Source: UBA2988 sp965237965 (GTDB lineage Bacteria > Gemmatimonadota > Gemmatimonadetes > Longimicrobiales > Gaopeijiaceae). From it: a DNA stretch of 64,000 bases. The stretch lies in NCBI GenBank assembly GCA_965237965.1, contig CBDEGT010000003.1, positions 1,178,001-1,242,000 on the forward strand, read 5' to 3'. Numbering within the stretch: the first letter of the stretch is position 1; the number at the start of each line of letters is the position of its first letter. The notes beneath the pieces were generated by a model, which did no database searches, had not been told where the DNA came from, and saw nothing but the letters and a program-made list of their open reading frames with translations. Below, in pieces: positions 25,350 through 34,855 of this stretch. The translations under genes were made by a program, and so were the position numbers.

Positions 25350-26494
25350 TGGCACGCACGAAACCTATCCGGCGCTCCTACGGCGCCGGCGAATGGGGCC
25401 GGAACCGGGTACGGGTCTTTCCCGATCCCAAGACCGGCCTGTTCCAGATCGAGTGGCGCGACAACGGGCGCAGGCTCACAAGGTCGCTGAAGCACCGCGA
25501 CTGGAGACGGGCGAAGCGGCAGGCGGACGAGTTCGCCGCTGGCTACCTCGGGCCGGAGATGCATGGCAAGGCCGAAGCCGAGTCCGAGCCGCTCACCCTG
25601 GAGACGCTTTTTGACATCTACGGTGAAGAGGTGACGCCGGCCAAGGTGGAGCGGGTCCGGCACCGGGACAGGACCGCGACGAGGATGTTTCTCGACTTCC
25701 TCGGCCGGGACCGAAGACCGGAAACGCTGTCGCAGCGCGACTGGGACCGCTTCATCCGGGAGCGGCGGTCGGGCAGGGTCGGGCCGAGCGGCAAGCCGGT
25801 GGCCAACCGGATGATCGAATGCGACTTGAAGTTCCTGCTCGCGGTCCTCAACTGGGCCGTCAAGTCCAAGGACGAGCAAGGCCGCCCGCTCTTGAGAGGC
25901 CTGAAGACACCCAAGGAGAAGAACCCAACCCGGGTCGTTCTTTCCGACGAAGAATACCGGGCACTACTCCAAGTGTCCCGACGAGTCGACTGGCGGTTCC
26001 AGGTCGCGCTTGTGCTCGCGCACGAGACGGGGCACCGCATCGGCGCCATCCGTCAGCTTCGGTGGTCCGACATCGACTTCGAAGAAAGAGTGGTGCTGTG
26101 GCGCGCAGAGCACGAGAAGTCGGGCTACGAACACCGGACGCCGGTCACCGCCGAGGCGGTCGCCGTGTTGGAAGAGGCACGGCAAATCAACCCTGGGAAC
26201 GGGGACGCGCCGGTCCTGCCCGCGCCTTGGGATCCCTCGACGAGCTTCAGCCGCGCGCGGGCCTATGTCTGGTGGAACAGGGCCGAGCGGCTCGCGGGAC
26301 TGAAGCGCATGCGAGGAAGAGGCTGGCACTCGCTCAGGCGGAAGTTTGCTTCCGATCTCATGGACCTGCCGCTCAAGGTGCTCTGCGAACTCGGCGGCTG
26401 GAAGGAGGCCCAGACCGTGCTCCGGTGCTACCAGCAGGCCGACGAGGTACAACTCAGGAAGGCTCTGGAGAGCCGCCACAAGGTTCGCGCCTGA
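25346..26494 (+). CDS. int: Tyrosine integrase of the conjugative element
   Basis: 382 residues. The N-terminal arm and SAM-like core-binding domain (about 85-190) precede the catalytic domain. Catalytic residues are visible: Arg in ETGHRIGAIRQLRWSDID (about 230), Lys near HEKSGYEHRTPVT, His/Arg in WHSLRRKFASDL (about 328), Trp in ELGGWKEAQTVLR and the nucleophile Tyr in LRCYQQAD (about 361). It catalyses integration and excision. It lies at the right edge, as is usual next to an attachment site, but I could not identify the site. Confidence 0.93.
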   Translation: MMARTKPIRRSYGAGEWGRNRVRVFPDPKTGLFQIEWRDNGRRLTRSLKHRDWRRAKRQADEFAAGYLGPEMHGKAEAESEPLTLETLFDIYGEEVTPAKVERVRHRDRTATRMFLDFLGRDRRPETLSQRDWDRFIRERRSGRVGPSGKPVANRMIECDLKFLLAVLNWAVKSKDEQGRPLLRGLKTPKEKNPTRVVLSDEEYRALLQVSRRVDWRFQVALVLAHETGHRIGAIRQLRWSDIDFEERVVLWRAEHEKSGYEHRTPVTAEAVAVLEEARQINPGNGDAPVLPAPWDPSTSFSRARAYVWWNRAERLAGLKRMRGRGWHSLRRKFASDLMDLPLKVLCELGGWKEAQTVLRCYQQADEVQLRKALESRHKVRA

Positions 26495-26509
26495 TCCAAT
26501 CGGCGGGAG

Positions 26510-26897
26510 TCAAACAGCGGGAATCCGGTCCGGTATGCCCGTAAGTTCAATTACCCCAATCAGATACGAATCTGCCAGCTTATGCCGCCTCGGCTTGCCA
26601 TATCCGTTGCGGTAGCCCTCGGCCGAGTCCACCGTACTCCTGCGCTCTGACTTCTCCCGGCCTAACAACTCCGTGACTTCCTCCTCCATGATCTGTTGGA
26701 TGAACTCCTGCGCCTTCTCCCTAACCATCCCCTCGAGCGTCTCCCACATCGGCCTGCTGGACGCACCCTGGGGTCCCGCGATATCCTCTCTCATGAGGCG
26801 ACGTTCCTTTCCCCGGGCTGTCACCCGGGCTCGCTGGTTTAAATCTCAGCGGAAAGGTACGTCGCCTCTCTTTTTACACACCTTTTGATCCTACCTC
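26510..26897 (-). mobile_element. IS256-family remnant (5' part of transposase and one end)
   Basis: The minus frame 26824-26510 encodes about 95 residues of a mutator-type transposase N terminus (EEEVTELLGREKSERRSTVDSAEGYRNGYGKPRRHKLADS), then stops at the conjugative element's edge. IS256 transposases are about 400 residues, so most is missing. Upstream, the sequence around 26870-26888 (CTTTTTACACACCTTTT) looks like an IS256 terminal repeat, and kinase sequence begins immediately beyond it. Confidence 0.85.
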
Positions 26898-28953
26898 GAT
26901 CGGGACGTAGACTCACGTACCGACGTGTATGCGCTGGGCTGTGTTCTGTATGAGATGCTGGTGAGTGAGCCTCCGTACACAGGCGGCACAGCCCAGGCCG
27001 TGCTGGGACAGATCCTGACTGGCGATCCGGTCTGGGCCTCGAAGAAACGAGGATCAGTTCCGGCGAACGTAGACGCCGCGATCAGGAAGGCGTTAGAGAA
27101 GCTGCCAGCGGATCGGTTCGCCGGGGCGCAGGACTTTGCGAAGGCGCTCGCTGATCCGGGGTTCAGGCATGGTGAGCCAGCGGCTGCCGGAGTAGCAGGC
27201 GGCGTGGGTCCGTGGAACCGGCTGTCGGTGGCCACAACGGCCCTCTTTGTGCTTGCCTCGGGCGTTGCGGCCTGGTCGCTCGTACGCCTCGAGCCACCGC
27301 AGCCCGTGTCACGCCAGGTTCTGGGCACGGAAGGCTGGGCCGGTCTGGTATCGGAGTTCGGACGCCGCGCGGCGATTGCCCCCGATGGGTCGAGCATGAT
27401 TCTCCCGGTCGGCAATCAACTGGCGCTCAAGCTGCGGGGCTCGACCGAGATCACGCCGATTCCTGGGACCGAACTGGGTCGGGACGTTGTGTACTCTCCC
27501 GATGGCCAATGGATTGCGTACGCTGTCGGCAGGGATCTGCTCAAGCGACCGCTCGTGGGGGGCTCTCCCAACAGGCTAGCCGAAGAAGTGGAGCCGCCAC
27601 CAAACCGAGTGGCGATGGCTTGGCTCGACGATGGAACGATCCTCTACGAGACCGCCTCCTTATCAGTTACGCAGATTCCCGAAGCGGGAGGGGAGCTGCT
27701 CGCTGCTGAATCGATCGGAGCAATGTCTCCGCTTGTTTGGATGCACGGCCTCCCCGGCGCTCGGGGTGCACTTGCGGTCGACAACATCACTGACCTTCAC
27801 GTTGTCGACCTACAGGATCTGTCCTCGGAACTGATCCTAGAGGGAGTGATCAGAAGCCTGGTACGCGCCCACTGGCCATCTGGTCTACGTCGGAACCGAC
27901 GGCGCGGTCTTCGCCGTGCCCTTCGATCTCGATGCGCTCAAGATTACAGGTGGCGCGACTCCACTGTTCAGCGGGGTCCGGGTTAACCAAGACAGGGCGG
28001 ACATGCGACTCGCGGCGGACGGAACGCTTCTCTACGTGGGAGGGTCCGGTTTGATCGAGCACGAGCTGGTGTGGGTGACGCGCGTGGGTGCGGTGGAGCC
28101 GGTCGATCCGGCGTGGACGGGTGTCTTCTTCTCCCCTGCGCTGTCGCCGGACGGGACGCGGCTGGCGGTAGGTACGCAGGTCACGGGGTCCAGGGATATC
28201 TGGGTGAAGCAGCTCGACCGCGGGCCGAGCGTCAAGCTGACGTTCGAGGGCGTCACCAACGACAACCCGACGTGGACACCAAACGGGGGGTCGGTCACGT
28301 TTTTCTCCAACCGCGCCGGAGGCCGGGATCTCTGGACGAAGCGGGCCGACGGAAGCGGGCAGGCGGTGCTGGAGCTGGACCGCGAGCGGAATGTCAACCA
28401 TGCAGTGTGGTCGACGGACGAGGAGTGGCTGATCTACCGCACGGGCAACCTCTTTCCAGGCGCTGGAGACATCCTGGCGATCCGTCCGGGTCAGGACACC
28501 GTGCCAGTGGAGCTGGTGGCTACCGAGTTCGGAGAGATGCAGCCGACGCTCTCGCCGGACGGGCGCTGGCTCGCGTACACGTCGAACGAGACGGGAAGGG
28601 ACGAGATCTACGTCGTGCCGTTCCCGAACGCGGGCGACGCGAAGTGGGTGGTGTCAACGAGCGGGGGGATTCAGCCCGTATGGTCTCATAGCGGCAGCGA
28701 GCTGTTCTACCGCAACGGGGTGGGTGAGATGGTCACGGTGCCGGTCGAGACGGAGCCGACGTTCTCGCCGGGGCAGTCGGAGGTGCTGTTCTCGGCGGCT
28801 GAATTTCGGAGCGACGTGCTTGATCCCCAGTACGACGTGGCACTGGACGGCGAGCGCTTCATCATGATCCGGCAAGCGGGCGAGGGCGAGGCTGGCTCGC
28901 TCATCCTCGTCCAGAACTTCTTCGAGGAGCTGAAGCGGCTGGTGCCGAACTAG
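26898..28953 (+). pseudogene. Serine/threonine kinase with propeller domain: 5'-truncated and frameshifted
   Basis: It starts inside a kinase domain (DRDVDSRTDVYALGCVLYEMLVSEPPYTG..., subdomains IX-XI) right after the IS256 end, so the ATP-binding half is gone. A membrane helix follows (TALFVLASGVAAWSLV) and then a TolB/PD40-like propeller. The frame 26925-27986 breaks near 27860; the propeller continues in another frame (27916-28953, for example MRLAADGTLLYVGGSG, LSPDGTRLAVGTQ, LSPDGRWLAYTSNETGRDEIYVVPFP). It ends with the family tail LILVQNFFEELKRLVPN. It would have been a membrane-anchored signalling kinase. Confidence 0.88.
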
Positions 28954-29162
28954 GCTTCGCGGAGTTCTCCTTTTGCGGGACCCATGCTCCAGCGGAGTGG
29001 CTGGCGAGGCAATCACGGTCCCGATCTATGGCGGCAGCAACTTCGTCGTTCTGGGGCCATCCTCGATGTTTTCTGGGCCCCCCTCCCCCAGCCACCCCCC
29101 TTCTTTTTTTGAGGGGGGGGGGTTCTGAGGCCGCATGTTCTTGCGGGCACGCGTTACGTTCT
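28954..29162. other. Non-coding stretch
   Basis: No gene supported; it contains a run of C/T and G homopolymers (29080-29130). Confidence 0.4.
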
Positions 29163-29307
29163 GCGATCGGCAACGGACGCCGGAGTGCTTCCTCCTCGGC
29201 GTTGTTGAAGTGAGTCGTTAGGCAGCCTTCGGTTTGCGTAGCGGCTGATAGGGCTGACCGCTCAGCCACAATCGATGCAGCAGCACAGCCAGCTTCCTGG
29301 CCACCGC
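29163..29307 (-). mobile_element. Remnant of IS110 copy (3' end of transposase)
   Basis: Nearly identical to 49318-49463, the 3' end of the IS110 transposase at 49375-50424 plus its flanking end. Homology starts at CGATCGGCAACGGACGCC and breaks at 29307 inside the transposase. Only the last about 30 codons and the element end remain. Confidence 0.85.
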
Positions 29308-29502
29308 GCTCGAGGCGCCGGTGAGCGGGAGACGCGGACTCGCTCACCGAGGTTGGCTGCTCGATTGCTGCTTCCGCCCGGGGCGCTTATCAATTCCGCT
29401 GGCTTGGCGGGTGCGCGTGTCCGGGGTCCCCCCCGGGGGTCAAGGGCCCGCCGCGAGTGCGGCGGCCGGTACAGCCTTTCATCTCAACCAGGAGAACGAG
29501 CC

Positions 29503-30066
29503 ATGGACGTGCCAATCAGGAGGCAGATGGCTTCGGCCATCTTGGCTGCAGCCGTGCTCGTCGGTAGCGCGGAGACCCTGTCGGCCCAGGCCGCACCGGC
29601 GAGCGGTGGTCAAGCGGCCCTGCCCGCGATTGTCCTCTACCGCAAGGCAATCATGAACGCGAACGCCCAGCGTATGGCCGCGCTGCGGGCGCTAGCGAGC
29701 GGTGGTGAGATCGGGCTAGGGGAGACCGAGCTACGGGACCACGTCCGGAGGCACGCGGCGGCCCTTCACGGGAACGCGGTCCTGATGACGAGGGGCACGC
29801 GCGGGAACCACGACTTGTTCCCCCGGGGGTCGGTCCACCCGAGCTCGCGCGCGACGGAGAAGATCTGGGTCGAGGAGGAAGGTGGCGTAGGGGTGGAGTT
29901 TACTTGGCGGGTGCAGGCGTTCGAGCAGACCGCCGACGACCTGGTCCAGGTCGCTCAGAGGGGATCTGTCGACCAGATTCGAGAGGCAGTCGGCCGGGTC
30001 CAAGTGACGTGCGGGGGCTGTCACAATTCAATGCGGGGACCCGCACAACCGGCCGGCGCGAACTGA
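29503..30066 (+). CDS. Periplasmic c-type cytochrome (c'/c556-like)
   Basis: 187 residues. The signal peptide is MDVPIRRQMASAILAAAVLVGSAETLSAQA. The mature part is a helical protein with the heme-attachment motif CGGCH near the C terminus (about residues 170-174), the arrangement of class II (c'/c556) cytochromes. It probably carries electrons or binds small ligands in the periplasm. AGGAG precedes the ATG at 29503; longer frames begin in the IS remnant. A hairpin terminator follows. Confidence 0.82.
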   Translation: MDVPIRRQMASAILAAAVLVGSAETLSAQAAPASGGQAALPAIVLYRKAIMNANAQRMAALRALASGGEIGLGETELRDHVRRHAAALHGNAVLMTRGTRGNHDLFPRGSVHPSSRATEKIWVEEEGGVGVEFTWRVQAFEQTADDLVQVAQRGSVDQIREAVGRVQVTCGGCHNSMRGPAQPAGAN

Positions 30067-30085
30067 CTAGGACGCAGGACACGAA

Positions 30086-30121
30086 CGAACCCCGCTCGAG
30101 CCAAGGGCCGGGCGGGGTTCG
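30086..30121 (+). terminator. Hairpin after the cytochrome gene
   Basis: A perfect 10-bp stem (30086-30095 with 30112-30121) of CGAACCCCGC type with a 16-base loop, 20 bases after the stop. No clear T-tract, so its strength is uncertain. Confidence 0.7.
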
Positions 30122-30128
30122 TCATCAG

Positions 30129-30581
30129 ATGCGAGCGGAGGCGGAGCAGCACAAGTGGAAGATCGGTTGGGTGCTGGACTCGAACATTGACTGCATCACC
30201 TTCGGTGAGTTCGAACGGACTGTCTTCACCTTCGAGGAGCCAAACGAGCTTCAGGCGCTCGTGATCCCAACGAGCGAAACGACAGCCTATGTGATAGAGG
30301 CGCGCAAGCGTGTCGGCTTTGACGAGCGGATCTGCCAAGAAGGCGTGTTAGTCTATACGGTCGACGCAAACGTCTCGAATGGAGGCGGCCCGATTCGGGT
30401 GCAGCGCGCTCAGCCCGATATCATCGGTCAATGTGACCCAGCGAACCGAGCAACGTTCGGCGTCGGCCAAGAACGGGTATCGACCTTCCAGGATCCAGCG
30501 ATCGGTCTGACCATCGAAGTGCTGGAGGATCTCGGCACCGGCTATCGCGTGCGCATCCGTAAGGAGCCCACTGAAAGCTGA
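30129..30581 (+). pseudogene. C-terminal fragment resembling an M6-like secreted protease
   Basis: About 150 residues (WKIGWVLDSNIDCITFGEFERTVFTFEEPNELQALVIPTSETTAYVIEARKRVGFDERICQEGVLVYTVD). The stretch from the EARKR.GFD to GVLVYTVD resembles the C-terminal beta domain of immune-inhibitor-A/M6-type proteases. It has no signal peptide and no zinc motif, so it is probably a remnant of a longer exported protein. The start at 30129 lies right after the terminator hairpin. Confidence 0.5.
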
Positions 30582-30662
30582 CCCCCCGCGTTCCGCTTGC
30601 GGCCACCGGCCAGCTTTCGGACGTTGACCTCGATTTGATCGACTGATACAAAGGACCGCTAA

Positions 30663-30752
30663 ATGTCCGATCCCGTCACCCGCCTAAACGCGGCCCTCGA
30701 AGGTCGCTACCGCATCGAGCGCCAGCTCGGTGAGGGCGGGAGGTTCCGATGA
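30663..30752 (+). pseudogene. Kinase 5' leader fragment coupled to the next gene
   Basis: 29 codons: MSDPVTRLNAALEGRYRIERQLGEGG, the conserved start of the kinase family up to the glycine loop, then RFR and a stop. The stop (TGA 30750-30752) overlaps the ATG of the following lipoprotein gene (30749, ATGA). The kinase homology ends abruptly at the glycine loop. This is a short leader ORF that could couple translation to the cargo gene. Confidence 0.85.
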
Positions 30753-31156
30753 ATGCAGCATTCGGCAGGTCCACGAAAGGACGCTGGATCGTTCCAGCAG
30801 CTGCTGGGATCGCTCTCGCGGGAGCTCTAACCGCTTGTGGTGGATGTGACACTCTAACCGGAAGCTGCGAGGATCTCACTGATATGGGCTTGGTCCGCGT
30901 GCTGGTTCTAGATCAGGAAGTGGCTCCGGTTCCTAACGTCAATTCATGCGCCAGCCTCGGCAGCAATGCCTTCCTGTGCGGGTTCACGCGAAGCGATGGC
31001 GTCACGGAGCTTGGGGGGGTGCCGGTGGGCATGAGACGGACCTGGGTCGAACCTCCAGAAGGATACGTCCAAGGATCCGATCCGCTGGAGCAGGTGGTCG
31101 AGGTCGTTAAGGACCGGACTACTCAGGTGGAGTTCAGGCTGGGGCGGACACCATGA
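30749..31156 (+). CDS. Small lipoprotein behind a kinase leader
   Basis: 135 residues. The signal MNAAFGRSTKGRWIVPAAAGIALAGALTAC has a good lipobox (LTAC, Cys30). The mature part has four cysteines and a beta-rich, transthyretin-like look (GLVRVLVLDQEVAPVPNV...TELGGVPVGMRRTWVEPPEGY), typical of carboxypeptidase-regulatory-like domains. No enzyme motif. Translation is probably coupled to the 29-codon kinase leader through ATGA. Confidence 0.72.
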   Translation: MNAAFGRSTKGRWIVPAAAGIALAGALTACGGCDTLTGSCEDLTDMGLVRVLVLDQEVAPVPNVNSCASLGSNAFLCGFTRSDGVTELGGVPVGMRRTWVEPPEGYVQGSDPLEQVVEVVKDRTTQVEFRLGRTP

Positions 31157-31413
31157 AGGCGAGCTAGGCTATCATCGCCGGGATGGTCCTGATGGGACGC
31201 TTGCCGCCCCATCCCCCATGATAGAGATGGCCACCCCCATCGTTCGAGAGGGGGGGGCAAAACACATACCCAGACCGTAACGCGCGCGCGAAACCACGGG
31301 GTAGGTGATCGAGGGGCGAGAGAGACTGCCCGCCTGCTGGCCGTGAGGCTCCACTCACCCCCGTGTAGCGGCGCTTTCTCGCGGTTTACCGCCCTGACCG
31401 GCATCTTGATCGG
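31157..31413. promoter_or_regulatory. Upstream region of kinase copy at 31414
   Basis: The last 25-30 bases (CCCTGACCGGCATCTTG... before the GTG) are repeated almost exactly before the kinase leader at 35991, so the upstream region was duplicated with the gene. No promoter boxes could be assigned with confidence. Confidence 0.45.
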
Positions 31414-33090
31414 GTGAACCACCCGGATCCCGTCACTCGCCTGAACGCAGCCCTCGAAGGCCGCTACCGCATCGAGCGCCAGCTCGGCGAGGGCGGGATG
31501 GCGACGGTCTATCTGGCCGACGATCTTCGGCACGAACGCAAGGTCGCGCTCAAGGTTCTGAAGCCGGAACTCGCTGCGGTAGTCGGTGCCGATCGGTTCC
31601 TGGCCGAGATCAAGACGACGGCTAATCTCCAGCATCCGCACATCCTTCCGCTTCACGACTCAGGAGAGGCGGACAGCTTCTTGTACTATGTCATGCCTTA
31701 CGTCGAGGGGGATACGCTCCGGGACCGTCTGGACCGTGATCATCAGCTTCCAGTCGATGAGGCGCCTCGTATCGCGACGAACGTGGCGGAGGCGCTCGAC
31801 TACGCACACTCGCATGGTGTGATTCATCGGGATATCAAGCCAGCCAACATCCTTCTGCACGCTGGGAAGCCTGTAATCTCCGACTTCGGGATCGCGCTCG
31901 CGGTAGGTGCAGCGCGTGGAGGAAGGCTGACTGAGACCGGACTGAGCCTCGGCACTCCTCATTACATGTCTCCTGAGCAAGCGACGGGGGACGCGCACGT
32001 AGGTCCAGCGACGGACATCTACGCGCTCGGCTGCGTGCTATACGAGATGCTTGTAGGTGACCCACCCTTTATGGGCAGCACACCTCAGGCAGTGCTCGGG
32101 AAGATCATCACGGGTGAGTTCGATCCTGTAACGAAGTATCGCAAGACAGTTCCAGCCAACATCGAGGCCACGATCCGGCGGGCGCTGGAAAAGGTGCCAG
32201 CGGATCGGTTCATAGGGGCTCAGAAGTTCGCGAAGGCTCTGAGTGATCCAGGGTTCAGGCACGGTGACGGAGCGGTCGCTGGAGTTGCAGGGAGCGTAGG
32301 GCCGTGGAAGCGGATGACGGTCGGATTCTCGTCCCTTGCAGCGCTCATGACGCTCGCCTTCGGCTGGGCGCTGCTTCGTCCAGAGCCACCTTCTGCTATC
32401 CAGCGCTTCGAGGTGATCTCCGGGGAGCCCCTCCCGATTGGTCGCACTAGCGTAGACCTATCGTTGTCTCCCGACGGCTCGCGGATTGTCTACGCAGCCC
32501 TGCCCCCGACCGGGGACCGTCAGCTTTGGCAGCGTGCGCTCGACGACCTGGTGCCCGTTCCGATACCCGGCACCGAGGGAGCCCAAGACCCGGTGTTCTC
32601 GCCAGACGGCCTCGCGGTGGCGTTCAGTGCGCAGGGGAACTACAAGACGGTCTCGCTCAGCTATACTCGGCAGGAGCCGCTGAGGGTGACCGGGGCGGAA
32701 GCGCATCCGGGTTGGTCAGAGCTTCCGCCTCGACCTCGGTCAGCAAGTCGATGAGATCGGCGGTGGCTCCGTAGGAGCGTGAAGGTGTCGGTCGGCGGTG
32801 GCGGCGAGCCCGTGTGGGACCGCGATGGGAAGTCCCTCTACTACCGGACCGGGAGCGGAGACTTCATCGTCGCCAGTGTTCGAGCCGAACCGCAGTTCAC
32901 CGTGGTTGAGCGGAGGTCTCTCTTCCCCGGGAACGCCTACTATAGGCACACCAATTTCGCACAGTACGACATCAGTCCGAGTGGCGACCGCTTCGTCATG
33001 TTGAAGGACGCCACGGACGCCGACGCCGCTGGCAGGCTGATCCTCGTCCAGAACTTCGTCGAAGAGCTGAAGGCTCGGGTCCCCAACTGA
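31414..33090 (+). pseudogene. Serine/threonine kinase with disrupted propeller
   Basis: A GTG start (MNHPDPVTRLNAALEGRYRIERQ). The kinase domain is complete: glycine loop GEGGMATVY, Lys46 in VALKVLK, HRDIKPANI, SDFGIALAV, GTPHYMSPEQATG. A membrane helix (about 305-325) and the start of a PD40 propeller follow, then an in-frame stop at 32752-32754 after atypical sequence. The same frame resumes at 32779 with the last propeller blades and ends with LILVQNFVEELKARVPN at 33090. The propeller therefore has an internal deletion or replacement. The kinase half could still be made as a 446-residue protein. Confidence 0.85.
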
Positions 33091-33980
33091 TGACCGATCC
33101 CGTCACTCGCCTGAACGCAGCCCTCGAAGGCCGCTACCGCATCGAGCGCCAGCTCGGTGAGGGCGGGATGGCGACGGTGTACCTGGCGGACGACCTCAAG
33201 CACGAGCGGAAGGTCGCGCTCAAGGTGCTGAAGCCAGAGTTAGCGGCAGTTGTCGGGGCCGATCGTTTCCTGGCCGAGATCAAGACCACCGCGAACCTCC
33301 AACATCCGCATATCCTGCCGCTGTTCGATTCCGGTCAGGCCGATTCGTTCCTGTTCTATGTGATGCCCTACGTGGAAGGGGACACACTGAGGGACAAGAT
33401 CGACAGAGAGAAGCAGCTGAGCGTGCAGGAGGCGCTCACGATCACGGAGAAGGTCGCCTCCGCTCTGGACTACGCTCACGAACACGGCGTCGTCCATCGG
33501 GACATCAAGCCGGGCAACATCCTCCTTAGCGAACGCGGCGAGCCCACCGTAGCCGACTTCGGGATCGCACTAGCTGTAGCACAGGCCGGTGGAGGAAGGG
33601 TCACTGAAACGGGACTCAGCTTAGGCACGCCTCACTATACGTCACCTGAGCAGGCAACGGGTGATCGAGATGTTGATTCGCGGACCGACGTATACGCGCT
33701 TGGCTGCGTTCTCTACGAGATGCTGACGGGTGATCCACCGTATCAAGGGAGTTCAGCGCAGGCAGTACTTGGACAGATCCTCACTGGTGACCCCGTGTGG
33801 GCATCGAAGAAACGGTCGTCCGTACCCGCCAACGTCGATGCAGCGATCCGGCGGGCACTGGAAAAGCTGCCAGCGGATCGGTTCACGGGGGCGCAGCAGT
33901 TCACGAAGGGGGATGGTTCGCCGTTCCGGAACCGTACACATGTCAACGCCGGACGAAAATTGCTCATTCGTGGCGGGTGA
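33090..33980 (+). CDS. Serine/threonine kinase domain, 3' part cut by IS21
   Basis: 296 residues, start ATG overlapping the previous stop (TGATG). All kinase motifs are intact: GEGGMATVY, Lys45, HRDIKPGNI, ADFGIALAV, GTPHYTSPEQATG, DVYALGCVLYEM. Homology ends at LPADRFTGAQQFTK (about 33907), after which foreign residues follow to the stop; the membrane helix and propeller are missing. The neighbouring IS21 element is the likely cause. The product would be a soluble, possibly active kinase domain without its sensor tail. Confidence 0.85.
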   Translation: MTDPVTRLNAALEGRYRIERQLGEGGMATVYLADDLKHERKVALKVLKPELAAVVGADRFLAEIKTTANLQHPHILPLFDSGQADSFLFYVMPYVEGDTLRDKIDREKQLSVQEALTITEKVASALDYAHEHGVVHRDIKPGNILLSERGEPTVADFGIALAVAQAGGGRVTETGLSLGTPHYTSPEQATGDRDVDSRTDVYALGCVLYEMLTGDPPYQGSSAQAVLGQILTGDPVWASKKRSSVPANVDAAIRRALEKLPADRFTGAQQFTKGDGSPFRNRTHVNAGRKLLIRGG

Positions 33981-34030
33981 AAAGGTTACACCCGACGGAG
34001 GTGACGAGCCTCTAGGTCGTCTTCTGCTCC

Positions 34031-34855
34031 TTATGTTCTTGATCTCCTAGGCCGATGGAGTGAAGAGTTCGGCTCCGAAGGAGCGGAGTGGAGGGACCTG
34101 GAGAGCTCGGTGTGATGGCGCATCCGGTAGCTGTTGCCCCGGATGTTAACGATGTGACAGTGGTGCAGGAGCCGGTCGATCAGCGCGGCAGCCATGACCT
34201 CGTCGCCGAAGACTTGGCCCCACTCCTCGAAGCCCTTGTTCGAAGTCAGCACGGTCGATGCTCGCTCGTAGCGGCGGTTGATGAGCTGGAAGAAGAGCAT
34301 GGCGCCGGTCTGAGAGACAGGCAGGTAGCCGATCTCGTCGACGACGAGGAGCGCGGGGTAGGTCAGCGTCTTGAGGCGGTGCCCGAACTTGCCGGCGGCC
34401 TTGGCCTCCTCGAGCGAGGTGATGAGGTCGGCGAGCGTGCCGTAGTAGACCCTGCGCCCGCTCTGGGCGGCCTCGATGGCGAGGCTGATCGCGAGATGGG
34501 TCTTACCGACACCGGGTGGGCCGAGGAAGATCACGTTCTCCTTGTGCTCCAAGAAGCCGAGCTCGTGCAGGGAGTCGATCTGCTCGCGCTTGATGGAGGG
34601 CTGGAAGCTGAAGTCGAAGTCGGCGAGCAGCTTGATGGCAGGGAGCCGAGACGAACGCATCGCGGCCTGGAGTCTTCGGTTGTTGCGCAGCGTGATCTGA
34701 GCCCCGAGCAGTTGTTCGATGGCTTCCGATGCCGTGACGCCTCCGCCGTCGACACCCGCGAGCACGTCGTGGAGCGACTCGAGCGCACCGGGCATCTTGA
34801 GGTCAGCGAGCTGGCCCCGGATCCGGTCACGACGCGAGCGCACAGCGGCCTTCAC
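34031..34855 (-). CDS. istB: IS21-family helper ATPase IstB
   Basis: 274 residues. AAA+ motifs: Walker A FLGPPGVGKTHLA, Walker B LLVVDEIGYLPVS and sensor TVLTSNKGFEEWG. The N-terminal part (ADLKMPGALESLHDVL...LLGAQITLRNNRRLQAAMRSSRLP) is the typical IstB helical domain. IstB promotes IstA-mediated transposition. Coupled to istA by a four-base overlap. Confidence 0.95.
   Translation of the reverse strand: MKAAVRSRRDRIRGQLADLKMPGALESLHDVLAGVDGGGVTASEAIEQLLGAQITLRNNRRLQAAMRSSRLPAIKLLADFDFSFQPSIKREQIDSLHELGFLEHKENVIFLGPPGVGKTHLAISLAIEAAQSGRRVYYGTLADLITSLEEAKAAGKFGHRLKTLTYPALLVVDEIGYLPVSQTGAMLFFQLINRRYERASTVLTSNKGFEEWGQVFGDEVMAAALIDRLLHHCHIVNIRGNSYRMRHHTELSRSLHSAPSEPNSSLHRPRRSRT

Larger units (their letters stand above)
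12125..26494. mobile_element. Integrated conjugative element (probably transfer-defective)
   Basis: A contiguous block running from an S24 repressor through AlpA, a VirB/VirD4 type IV secretion cluster, ArdC antirestriction, a replication-relaxation protein and an excisionase-like protein to a tyrosine integrase at the right edge. Start/stop overlaps run through the plus-strand genes, suggesting one or few long operons. The C-terminal part of VirB10 and any VirB6 are missing, and virB8 is damaged. I found no attachment repeats or tRNA target; an IS3 remnant flanks the left and an IS256 remnant the right, so the ends may be eroded. Confidence 0.85.

Noticed and set aside
26495..26512. Attachment site next to the integrase
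   Set aside because: No matching repeat was found at the left edge near 12.1 kb and no tRNA 3' end is present.
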